NCBI GenBank assembly: GCA_026545225.1
Contig: CM048847.1
Span: forward strand, 2,790,001-2,854,000
DNA length: 64,000 bases
Origin: Cornus controversa
Taxonomy: Eukaryota > Streptophyta > Magnoliopsida > Cornales > Cornaceae
Direction: 5' to 3'
The notes below the pieces were generated by a model. The model was given only the letters and a program-made list of their open reading frames with translations, was not told the origin of the DNA and did not search any database. The translations under genes and the position numbers were made by a program. Position 1 is the first letter of the stretch, and every line of letters starts with the position of its first letter. Positions 25,981 to 35,063 of this stretch are shown here, piece after piece.

Positions 25981-26689
25981 GCAAACACCACATATGACCA
26001 AATTAAGAACATATGTAAAATTACTCAGCATATCTAAAATACATAGAGATAGAGGCAAGAATCAACTTGCCTTAAGTCCCGCTCTTGCTAAGCCCGTGCT
26101 TGCCAAGCGGTCCACTTTCCATGTCCGGTCCGGTCCAGTCTTGTGTCAAAACCCACACGAACAAATCCACTGGACTAGTTCATTTCCTCCTCGCTAATTC
26201 CTGCGCTTGGCCCAATTCATGTTGTGGCCCAATCCTCACCATAACTCAATTCCAAGTTCAAGCCCAACACCTCAATCCATGATGTCTCAACCATTGGGTC
26301 AATTTACATTCTAAAGCTCAACCCATATACCAAATCCATTTGCTCATTTCGTAAACCAATTCTAACCCACTGTCAAAGCCCATTTCATTGTCCCTGGACT
26401 TGGCCTAATTTAATTAGGCAAACCAATTTGATCATTTCAATTATCCAAACTCATGTATGTAGCTCAAATTGACAACCCACAATTTCAGCCCAAACAACCT
26501 AAACCAATCCATGATGATCCAACCCAATTATAATCAATTCCATACCAACATCAAGCCAATTTCATGGCTGCCCAACAAGACCCAAATGAATTCCATTTGA
26601 AAACCAAACCCAATTTACCAAATATAAGCCCAATCCATGAAATGCCTCAAATTGTGAGCATCCTCTCCACCGTACACAACCGAATAGCC

Positions 26690-27350
26690 CATACAACCGA
26701 GCTCAACCCAAACAACCCACCTGGAAGAGTCCAATCCAGCACCTCCAACAGCCCACACGGCCGCTGCCGTCCATGGCCGCCACACCAAAACCCCATCCAA
26801 ATCCTCACCACCAAACCCAGCCGAATCACCATCAGTAACTCAACAACCCACACGGCCGTTGCCGTCCACGGCCGCCACTGACCACCCAAAAGAAAGCACC
26901 CGGACTGTTCCCAAAATTTGGACCCGAATCAACTCACCGTAACAGGTCTACCAGCCGAAGCCACCGTCGGCACCAGCCACGGCCAACCCAGCCCCATCCG
27001 AAGCCTCTGCCGTCGCCGGAGTGCCACCTCAACAGCCGAAATCAACACGACCCAGAACCCTCGGCCAAACAAACCCAACCACTACCACCAAATCCATGAA
27101 CCAGTCACCGAACCCACCATCTACACCACGGTCGAACCCAGCCGAGCCCAACCCCAGCCGAATAGCGCCTCGCCGGCCGTCGCGATCGCCGTCGCCGTCG
27201 CCCAGGTGAAACCCCCCCATTCGCGAACAGCCCAGTCGCGAACCGAGCCACCACGCTACATTGAACAACTCCACCGTGGGCAACGCCTGTTACTGTCGAC
27301 GCCCCTGCTGGAAACGGCTTCCCGCCGCTGCTGATCGGCCGCCGGAACTG
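26690..27350. other. GC-rich segment inside element 1 LTR, origin unknown
   Basis: About 660 bp that is far more GC-rich than the rest of the window. It contains a ~32-bp direct repeat (CACACGGCCG...TGGCCGCCAC type) near 26,752 and 26,847. Short ORFs on both strands are proline- or glycine/arginine-rich with no recognisable domain. It lies in the transcribed leader part of the LTR as judged from element order. It could be a captured host 5' UTR or gene fragment, or a native leader. Confidence 0.5.
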
Positions 27351-27354
27351 ATCC

Positions 27355-27560
27355 CCTCTCGGTTTCTCTCTCGATCTCCCGATCTCTCCTTCTCTCTCGG
27401 TTTCTCCTCTCTCTCTCTTCCCGATTTTCTCTTTTCTTCTCTTTTCTTTTCTTTTCTTTTTCCTTTTCTTTCTTCTTTTCTTCTCCTTTTCTCTTTTTCT
27501 TTTCTTTTCTTTTTCTTCTTCTTTCGGCTGATTCTTTCTCCTCCTCTCATTTCTTATCTT
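27355..27560. repeat. Pyrimidine-rich tract (CT/TTTTC repeats), purine-rich on the element's strand
   Basis: Nearly uninterrupted C/T sequence on the plus strand built of TCTCTC, TTTTCTTTTC and TTTCTTC units. On the element's minus strand it is a GA-rich leader just downstream of the AT-rich promoter-like segment. GA/CT-rich leaders are common in plant LTR elements and 5' UTRs. Predicted long ORFs here are low-complexity lysine/arginine or phenylalanine/serine translations. Confidence 0.8.
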
Positions 27561-27654
27561 CTCTTCTTGTTTCATTATACACCACACATTATGCACATAT
27601 ACTTGTAATCACACATGTGCACCCACATTTCTTCACAATTGCATATGAGCCCCT

Positions 27655-27730
27655 ACATATATAATTAAATATAAATATAGGCCCCATATATATATATATA
27701 TGTATATATATATACACATATACATACACC
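27655..27730 (-). promoter_or_regulatory. AT-rich promoter-like segment of element 1 LTR
   Basis: Runs of (AT)n and TATATATA lie ~115-190 bp inside the LTR start and upstream (on the minus strand) of the GA-rich leader. This is the usual place for a TATA box. Which TATA-like run is used cannot be told. Confidence 0.4.
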
Positions 27731-27843
27731 TTCCACTTATATGAAATGTATCCACACCCTTTCCGGGATTTAATTAATCGAAAAAAAATTTTAATCCGGT
27801 CCGAAATCGCTGGGAACCGGTCAAAAAAATTCCGGTCCTTACA

Positions 27844-27860
27844 ACCTCCCCTCCTTCAAG
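27844..27860 (-). other. Polypurine tract of element 1
   Basis: On the minus strand it reads TTGAAGGAGGGGAGGT immediately before the LTR start TGTAAGG. It is preceded by TTTCGAGGACGAAATTCCTT, nearly the same as the sequence before the element 2 polypurine tracts. It primes plus-strand DNA synthesis in reverse transcription. Confidence 0.85.
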
Positions 27861-30198
27861 GAATTTCGTCCTCGAAATTAGTATAGTCGTGGTCCTTCCA
27901 AAACTAATCCACATTGGACGTTATTCTCTCCAATGATCGTCACTATCTCTTTCCACATACCCTAGGCGCTACACTTGCAACACCTAACTCATAACACTCA
28001 AGTCTAGCACAATCTGTGCATCTTAACTGCCGTAAGGCAATATAACCACTTCCGTGACATGGCTGAGTGACTCCTAAGCCCATGTACGGTTCACTCACGA
28101 AAACCTCCGAAGCACTTGCTTCGTAGAGTCCACAGTCTCTACCTCAAGACCTACCCCAGTCCATCTCTACCTCTAGTCTAAGGCCACACCTTTGACTAAT
28201 CATACCAATCACTCACAGTGATACATCCCTATAATCTGGGATCATCAATATTCAAAGTCATTCTTTTATTATCAAACATGACCTTCAATCTTTGGCATAT
28301 CATTCCCGGGCTTAGTCCAATATCCTGGGCGTTATCACAACACAAACCATATCAATCCAGTGCACATCACAAGCACACTCACCAGCAAGGCACATGACAG
28401 TGCACTCACCGATACAAACCACATAAGCGGTGTACTTGCCACAGCAAGTCACATAACTCTGCCCAGTCTCATAGACCACAACCCACTGGAATCCAATGCC
28501 AAGTCCAGGATCTTACATCCTACTGGTTTCACAATCTCCTTATTCAAGAGGACTATTTCCCACTTTCATCGTTCACACCAAGGAATCAGTTGACAGTTAG
28601 AGAGAATTCCTTTCATATTAGCACTTCACTTTAGACAACCCTTACCAATGAAAGTTTGAGGTCGCCTACAGTAACCAATCAGCAATCATACAGTGGCCGC
28701 AGCCCACTGCATCTACATATCCACTGCGTCCACCTCTCCCCTTCATGGTAAGAAACTATCCTCACTTCAGATACCATATGTCAGGATCCTCATCCACCAT
28801 CAACCCATCCTTCTTTTAACATCATATCCACACTTTGATCCAACTGCATCAATCATGTGCATATCACAGTACACCACTAAGGTCAAGGCACATAAGGAGT
28901 GCACTTGTCAAACAAATCATCTAGTCCTGTCCATTTTTGTGGACTACATTCCATTGGCATTTGGTGCCAAGATTAGGGTTTTACATGCCCTTAACTTCAC
29001 AATCTCATTTACCCGTCCACTAATCCTAGCGGACGTTTTCGACTGCTCGGGCATTTATCCATTCCTTTCCAGCATCTCACTTAACACCCCAAGATCCTGA
29101 CTGCTTCGTCTGGAACCCCACAAGTCCTTTCATGCATCACTATTGCATTAATCATACAAACTCTCAGTTTGGAAAGTCCCAAGGTAAATCATGCCCTTCT
29201 TCATCAACACTAGACTCCTACTCTCAAGGTCTATCACAACATGCCTATTTCAACATCACAGTTCGTTCAACTCCAAACCTCTACCTAGGTTTGCTAATTC
29301 TCAAGACTGAAATTTCTAGGTGACTACATGCCACTACTAGCCATGTGACGCCAAATGTAACACAAAAAGGATAATGCACAGTCACATGAATCACGTATAG
29401 CACATAGCATATAACATACAACATGTTAATCAAGTAAACACGTACCATGCATGATATGAAATATGATGCATCAAATCAAATCAAAACCCTAGCTCTCGGG
29501 CTAACACTAGGAAAATACCCCTAACCATACACGGTCCTGGTACTTCCTCTGCCTGAGCAAGTGTGAAACACGGCCCAGTCCCCCTAGTATACACACATAC
29601 TAGAACACAACATCTAGAGTGGTTCAAACCAACCTACTCTTATCCTCTGTACTCATTGGTAAACACCTACCAATCTATCCACATCTGTAGTCGAAGGTAG
29701 TATCCTTGACTATCTACACCAATCACTTTCAGTGACATATCCCTACTATTGGGAATTCTTTACCTGTCGTCATCCGGAGGAAACAACTCAACACCTACAA
29801 GAGCCAGCGTATTGTAAGAGAAGCACTAATCCAAGAAAAATGTCTAGCTAGGCCACTTTTCCCAGTTAGCCCAACCCCGGCAATATGCCTTCCTCGTATC
29901 CCATCTCAATCCCCTAAGTCCCTAAGTATTCCTAAGAACTTAAACACTCGCAAACTTCCTTGCGGTATCTCTTCATAGCTCACTAATGAGACTTAATCAC
30001 CAAATCAAAGGTCTAAACTCAACCAATTCTGGGAGTTATTACCAATCAAAACCGGTTTCGCACACCTACACTTTGATCTTTCATTAGGATTGCTCACATC
30101 GAGCAAGTCATTCCACTACTGTCCATAGGTAATCAAACCCATCATCTAGACAACTATCAACCATTGCCTATCTCCAAACTACGTTATGGTTTGGCCAT
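27861..30198 (-). mobile_element. Internal region of element 1 without gag or pol
   Basis: About 2.3 kb in which no Gag, protease, RT, RNase H or integrase motif was found on either strand; ORFs are short and unrelated to the element 2 proteins. The region consists partly of diverged internal repeats. 28,160-28,245 resembles 29,666-29,755 (shared CCAATCACT...CAGTGA...ATATCCCTA pattern). 28,360-28,545 resembles 28,857-29,020 (shared AAGGCACAT...GCACTTG and CTTCACAATCTC patterns). This is typical of a LARD-type non-autonomous interior. Confidence 0.6.
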
Positions 30199-30543
30199 TC
30201 GTCCTTAGGTATTCGAACTTATGACTTTGATACCCTAGGCTCTCAAACCTAATGCTTTAACAGCAATCCAGAGTTCCTCAAATCCTCAACCCTTACCCGT
30301 CGCCCCTAGGTATTCCAACCTAGTGCTCTGATAGATACCACTCTGGTATCAAGTACAAAATCCAACATTCTTAACCATACACGTGATATCTCCATTCCCG
30401 TCGTCCCTAGGTATTCAAACCCGGTTAAGCTCTGATACCATGTTGTTGGTATCAGACACTTGATCTAATCCTCATAACTCCAAACATGATCCAACCATCA
30501 CCCGTCGTCCCTAGGTATTCTGACCTAGAGCTCTGATACCATG
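30199..30543 (-). repeat. Tandem repeats of the PBS-proximal leader in element 1 (4 copies, ~100-bp period)
   Basis: A unit containing CGTCGTCCCTAGGTATTC followed within ~20 bp by CTCTGATACCA (reverse complement of the PBS) occurs at ~30,199, ~30,297, ~30,398 and ~30,501. Spacing is 98, 101 and 103 bp, and copies become less perfect to the left. The copy at 30,431-30,456 also has an inverted PBS: TCTGATACCA, six bases, TGGTATCAGA. Elements 2 and 3 have only one such unit after their PBS. Confidence 0.75.
30530..30541 (-). other. Primer-binding site of element 1 (initiator tRNA-Met)
   Basis: GCTCTGATACCA on the plus strand is the complement of TGGTATCAGAGC, the PBS shared with elements 2 and 3. 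It lies three bases inside the 54-bp terminal segment, the normal PBS distance from an LTR end. Confidence 0.85.
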
Positions 30544-30544
30544 C

Positions 30545-30598
30545 TGTCACCCCCGTTTCCCTCGCTCCTAACTGGGTGTCGGAAACCGGGGCGTGACA
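30545..30598 (-). repeat. Right terminal repeat of element 1: inverted copy of the LTR end in place of a 5' LTR
   Basis: 54 bp from TGTCACCCCCGTTTCC to ACCGGGGCGTGACA. On the plus strand it reads like a normal LTR 3' end, but the adjacent PBS is on the minus strand, so the segment is inverted relative to the element. It ends exactly at the ACAAC duplication, so this was the integrated end. It is an imperfect palindrome (arms GTCACCCCCGTTTCC and GGAAACCGGGGCGTGAC). Confidence 0.85.
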
Positions 30599-33500
30599 AC
30601 AACTCAAACTAAACTTGTTTAAAATCCACGATAGCTTGGGAATTGTTTCTTTTACTTTTCCAGATGGTCGAAGTTGGCATAGAGCACCGTACGGTTGTGA
30701 TCATTCATGAGTGCAGCAAGGAATTACTATTTTTGATTCAGGACTTCCTGATGGTTGAAGTTGGCATAAAGCAATGTATAATTCTAAGTATGGCACGATT
30801 TCACGTGGATTGGACTTTTCGAATCAGGACAAGTCAAACGAAACAAGTTCGAAACCGTTGGTCTCATTCTCTATTTTTCTGAACATCCAGATGGTCAATT
30901 CTAGCACAAAGCGCCATACGGTTGTCGTCATGCCTGATTATTGCAAGCAATTGTTCTTTTCGACTCAGAACAACTCAAACAAACATGGATGAAGATCAAA
31001 TCGACATGCTCGTCGTTTCTTTGGGACGCTTTGATGGTTTCATTTAGAAAAAAGCAGCGTACGATTAGTATTATGGCACGACTTCTCTTGGAATACGGTT
31101 TTCGAATCAAAGCAACTCATATGAAACAAGTTTAAATTGGTTGGTAGCTTGCTAATTGTTTCCTTTAGATGTCCAAACGGTCGAACTTGGAACAAAGCAC
31201 CATACGGTTGTGATGAAGATCGGATTGACATGTTCGTCACTTCTTTTGGATGCTTTGATGGTCTAATTTGGAAAAAAGAAACTTACGATTCTGATTATGG
31301 CACAACTTCTCAAGGAATGGGTTTTTGAATCAGAACAACTCAAACTAAACTTGTTTAAAATCCTCGATAGCTTGGGAATTGTTTCTTTTACTTTTCCAGA
31401 TGGTTGAAGTTGGCATAGAGCACCATACGGTTGTGATCATTCATGAGTGCAACAAGGAATTACTATTTTTGATTCAGGACATCCTAATGGTTGAATTTGG
31501 CATAAAGCAATGTATAATTCTAAGTATGGCACGATTTCACATGGATTGGACTTTTCGAATCCGGACAAGTCAAACGAAACAAGTTCGAAACTGTTGTTGT
31601 CATTCTCTATTTTTCTGAACATCCAGATGGTCAATTCTAGCACAAAGCGCCATACGGTTGTCGTCATGCCTGATTATTGCAAGCAATTGTTCTTTCGACT
31701 CAGAACAACTCAAACAAACATGGATGAAGATCGGATCGACATGCTCGTCGTTTCTTTGGGACGCTTTGATGGTTTCATTTAGAAAAAAGCAGCGTACGAT
31801 TGTGATTATGGCACGACTTCTCTTGGAATGCGATTTTCGAATCAAAACAACTCAAATGAAACAAGTTTAAATTGGTTGGTAGCTGGCTAATTGTTTCCTT
31901 TAGATGTCCAAACGGTCGAACTTGGAACAAAGCACCATAAGGTTGTGATGAAGATCGGATTGACATGTTCGTTACTTATTTTGGATGCTTTGATGGTCTA
32001 ATTTAGGAAAAAGAAACTTACGATTCTGATTATGACACGACTTCTCAAGGAATGGGGTTTTTGAATCAGAACAACTCAAACTAAACTTGTTTAAAATCCT
32101 CGATAGCTTGGGAATTGTTTCTTTTACTTTTCCAGATGGTTGAAGTTGGCATAGAGCACCATACGGTTGTGATCATTCATGGGTACAGCATGGAATTACT
32201 CTTTTCGATTCAGGACATCCTAACGGTTGAATTTGGCATAAAGCAACGTATCATTCTAGGTATTGCACGATTTCACGTGGATTGGGACTTTTCGAATCAG
32301 GACAAGTCAAACGAAACATGTTCGAAACCGTTCTTGTCGTTCTCTATTCTTCTGGACATCCAGATGGTCAATTCTAGCACAAAGCGTCATACGGTTGTCG
32401 TCATGCCTGATTATTGCAAGCAATTGTTTTTTCGATTCAGAACAACTCAAACAAACACGGATGAAGATCGGATTGACATGCTCGTCGTTTCTTTGGGACA
32501 CTTTGATGGTTTCATTTAGAAAAAAGCAGCGTACGATTACTATTCTGGCACGACTTCTTTTGGAATGCGGTTTTTGAATCAAAACAACTGAAATGAAACA
32601 AGTTTAAAATGGTTGGTAGCTTGCTAATTGTTTCCTTTAGATGTCCAAACGGTCGAACTTGGAACAAAGCACCATATGGTTGTGATGAAGATCGGATTGA
32701 CATGTTCGTCACTTCTATTGGATGCTTTGATGGTCTAATTTGGAAAAAAGAAACTTTCGATTCTGATTATGGCACGACTTCTCAAGGAATGGGTTTTTTA
32801 ATCAGTACAACTCAAACTAAACTTGTTTAAAATCCACGATAGCTTGGGAATTGTTTCTTTTACTTTTCCAGATGGTTGAAGTTGGCATAGAGCACCATAC
32901 GGTTGTGATAATTCATGAGTGCAGCAAGGAATTACTATTTTTGATTCAGGACGTCCTGATGGTTGAATTTGGCATAAAGCAATGTATAATTCTAAGTATG
33001 GCACGATTTCACGTGGATTGGACTTTTCGAATCAGGACAAGTCAAACGAAACAAGTTCAAAACCGTTGTTCTCATTCTCTATTTTTTTGAACATCCAGAT
33101 GGTCAATTCTAGCACAAAGCGCCATACGGTTGTCGTCATGCCTGATTATTGCAAGCAATTGTTCTTTTCGATGCAGAACAACTCAAACAAACATGGATGA
33201 AGATCGGATCGACATGCTCGTCGTTTCTTTGGGACGCTTTGATGGTTTCATTTAGAAAAAAGTAGCGTAGGATTAGTATTATGGCACGACTTCTCTTGGA
33301 ATGCGGTTTTCGAATCAAAACAACTCAAATGAAACAAGTTTAAATTGGTTGGTAGCTGGCTAATTGTTTCCTTTAGATGTCCAAACGGTCGAACTTGGAA
33401 CAAAGCACCATACGGTTGTGATGAAGATCGGATTGACATGTTCGTCACTTCTTTTGGATGCTTTGATGGTCTAATTTGGAAAAAAGAAACTTACGATTCT

Positions 33501-33870
33501 GATTATGGCACGATTTCTCAAGGAATGGGTTTTTGAATCAGAACAACTCAAACTAAACTTTTTTAAAATCCTCGATAGCTTGGGAATTGTTTCTTTTACT
33601 TTTCCAGATGGTTGAAGTTGGCATAGAGCACCATACGGTTGTGATCATTCCTGGGTACAGCATGGAATTACTCTTTTCGATTCAGGACATCCTAACAGTT
33701 GAATTTGGCATAAAGCAACGTATAATTCTAGGTATTGCACGATTTCACGTGGATTGGGACTTTTCGAATCAGGACAAGTCAAAGGAAACATGTTCGAAAC
33801 CGTTCTTGTCGTTCTCTATTTTTCTGAACATCCAGATGGTCAATTTTAGCACAAAGCGCCATACGGTTGT
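30599..33870. repeat. Satellite array, middle block (~4.4 monomers)
   Basis: Begins with the right copy of the ACAAC duplication (30,599-30,603) and resumes the beta subunit interrupted at 23,993. Anchors lie at 31,040, 31,775, 32,512 and 33,248. The gamma subunit near 31,680-31,745 is a hybrid: A-type TTCTTTCGACTC followed by B-type AAACATGGATG. From ~31,370 to ~33,760 the block is nearly identical to 52,010-54,400, a shift of 20,640 bp. Subtracting the 17,696-bp insertion with its duplication leaves 2,944 bp, exactly four monomers. The final GTTGT (33,866-33,870) is the left target duplication of element 2. Confidence 0.95.
33866..33870. other. Left target-site duplication of element 2 (GTTGT)
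   Basis: The satellite motif CATACGGTTGT is followed directly by the LTR start TGTAACGACC. GTTGT recurs at 51,562-51,566, followed by CGTCATGCC, the normal satellite continuation. The duplication surrounds the entire tandem structure; none flanks the middle LTR. Confidence 0.92.
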
Positions 33871-34193
33871 TGTAACGACCCAATTTTTTTTTTATTAAAG
33901 GTTAAGTGAATTTCTTTAAGCATGATTAATCGCTTAATGACATGCTTAGCGGACTTAAATGATCTTTTTATGTTTTCGGTTACGGGTGTGAGACCGGAAT
34001 TGGTTTGGGTAAACCGGGAAAATAACCATGGACTTTAGAGAGTGCCTTGGGGGTATGGATGAAATTTTAAGGGCATCAATGAAGTTTTAGAAAATGAGGA
34101 AAGGCTAGTTTGCGAATAAGCGCAAAAAGGCCCATAACAAGGAGCAAATAAGGGAAAGGTATAGGGTTTAGTTGCAAAAGGTGAAATATATGA

Positions 34194-34202
34194 TTTATAT
34201 AT
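34194..34202 (+). promoter_or_regulatory. TATA-box candidate in LTR 1 of element 2
   Basis: TTTATATAT lies about 325 bp into the LTR, 30-60 bp upstream of a CT-rich stretch (TTTTCTCTCTCTC) typical of plant transcript starts. The same site is at 41,746 in LTR 2 and 49,298 in LTR 3. Element 3 has TATAAATA before a similar CTC-rich stretch, which supports the placement. Confidence 0.5.
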
Positions 34203-34918
34203 GTGTAAAAAGAGAGAAAAATCAGATTTTTCACTTTTCTCTCTCTCTGCATTCGGATATCACTCTCTCTCTCTACAAGTTTTTCTTCTCTCCTTCTCTC
34301 TAAGTTTTGAGGGCCAAGAAGTGAGATTTAAGGGTGGAGCCAAGAATTAAAGTTGCTCCCCTCACTCTCCTCTTCAATTTGATCGGTGGAAAGTTTCCAT
34401 TGGAGGAGTTTGTAGCTTGAAGGGTTTAGGGCTTTGCTCAACCAAGCTTGGATTTTGAGGTAGGGGTGCTAGACTCATCTTTACTTTGATTCTATAGGTC
34501 ACATAGTTGTGACATGAAAGATAGATTTGATTTCTTGAGCCTAGGGTTATGTATATGTGTATATATATATACCATTGTGAATTATGAATGTAAAAATGTC
34601 TAACATGTTAGTTAGAACTTATTTATGTTGCATATGTGAAGTTGAGACTATGAATGCTTTTTGATGAAAATGTGTTCCTTTGGTGAAAACATAAAAACAT
34701 GGGTGTTTATAGATTTATGCATGAAAGATATTATTTTCTTGAAAAATGCATAAGCATGATGATTTCCATGATGTGAGTGTGATGACATTGTGACAATCTT
34801 GAAGTGGAAAGAAAATGCATTGTTTTGAGAAAATGCATTGCATTGTGTTGATTGAGTGCATTGATGTGATTATGTGCACTACGTGAAAAGCGAGGTTTTT
34901 GGGGCGTGACAACATTGA

Positions 34919-35063
34919 AAATTAAGATAAGGGGATGACCCCTAGGGTGAAAGACCCAAGACTTGGCCAAGCGGATGGCGCATCCGTCGGAATAGTGAAC
35001 CGAGAAGCGTAAGCAGAGTTTGGGTGCCGAAGAGACCCTTACTACGAGGTGGTTTGATAAGCT
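34919..35063 (+). ncRNA. Conserved stem-loop block in LTR leader of element 2
   Basis: Contains AGGGG-ATGA-CCCCT (34,930-34,943), CGGATG-GCG-CATCCG (34,972-34,986) and a weaker CGG...CCG stem just after, then the conserved GCAGAGTTTGGGTGCCGAAG and AGAGACCCTTACTA. Copies lie at 42,471-42,615 and 50,023-50,167. Compared with elements 1 and 3, the first stem is invariant while its loop changes. The second stem changes from GGATG/CATCC to GGAG/CTCC, keeping pairing. It lies downstream of the probable transcription start, so it would be in the genomic RNA leader. Function is unknown; packaging, dimerisation or translation control are possibilities. Confidence 0.5.

Larger units (their letters stand above)
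23994..27843 (-). mobile_element. 3' LTR of element 1 (3,850 bp)
   Basis: On the minus strand it starts TGTAAGGACCGG at 27,843, directly after a purine-rich tract, and ends CGTGACA at 23,994. Contents in LTR order: AT-rich segment with likely promoter (27,655-27,730), purine-rich leader on this strand (27,560-27,355), a GC-rich stretch (27,350-26,690), an AT-rich body, the stem-loop block shared with elements 2 and 3 (25,161-25,011), a duplicated 22-bp hairpin (24,330-24,240), and a terminal part alignable to the element 3 LTR. It is over 1 kb longer than the other LTRs here, mainly through the GC-rich and pyrimidine segments. Confidence 0.85.
23994..30598 (-). mobile_element. Element 1: non-autonomous Tekay-related LTR retrotransposon with one LTR and a 53-bp terminal inverted repeat
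   Basis: A 6,605-bp insertion in the satellite, oriented on the minus strand and flanked by a perfect ACAAC duplication. Read on its own strand it has, from right to left: a 54-bp terminal segment (30,598-30,545), a PBS for initiator tRNA-Met (30,541-30,530), tandem leader repeats, ~2.3 kb without gag or pol homology, a purine tract (27,860-27,844) and a 3,850-bp LTR (27,843-23,994). The expected 5' LTR is absent; in its place is an inverted copy of the last 53 bp of the LTR. The LTR end aligns clearly with that of element 3 (shared TAGAATGCTTCCGCAATAGA and GAGATTAAGGTGTGGGAACT), placing it in the same broad lineage. Lack of coding capacity makes it LARD-like. Mobilisation by proteins of relatives such as elements 2 or 3 is inference. 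Confidence 0.85.

Noticed and set aside
27105..27596. 163-codon minus-strand ORF rich in Lys/Arg/Glu
   Set aside because: It is the translation of the GA-rich microsatellite plus GC-rich sequence, low complexity, with no homology recognised.
28360..29100. 77- and 135-codon plus-strand ORFs in element 1 interior
   Set aside because: They run opposite to the element, match no known domain and lie in diverged internal repeats. Probably chance.
23994..30598. Element 1 as a TIR DNA transposon (MULE- or CACTA-like)
   Set aside because: It has a PBS for initiator tRNA-Met, a polypurine tract, a full LTR alignable to element 3 and a 5-bp target duplication. No transposase was seen.
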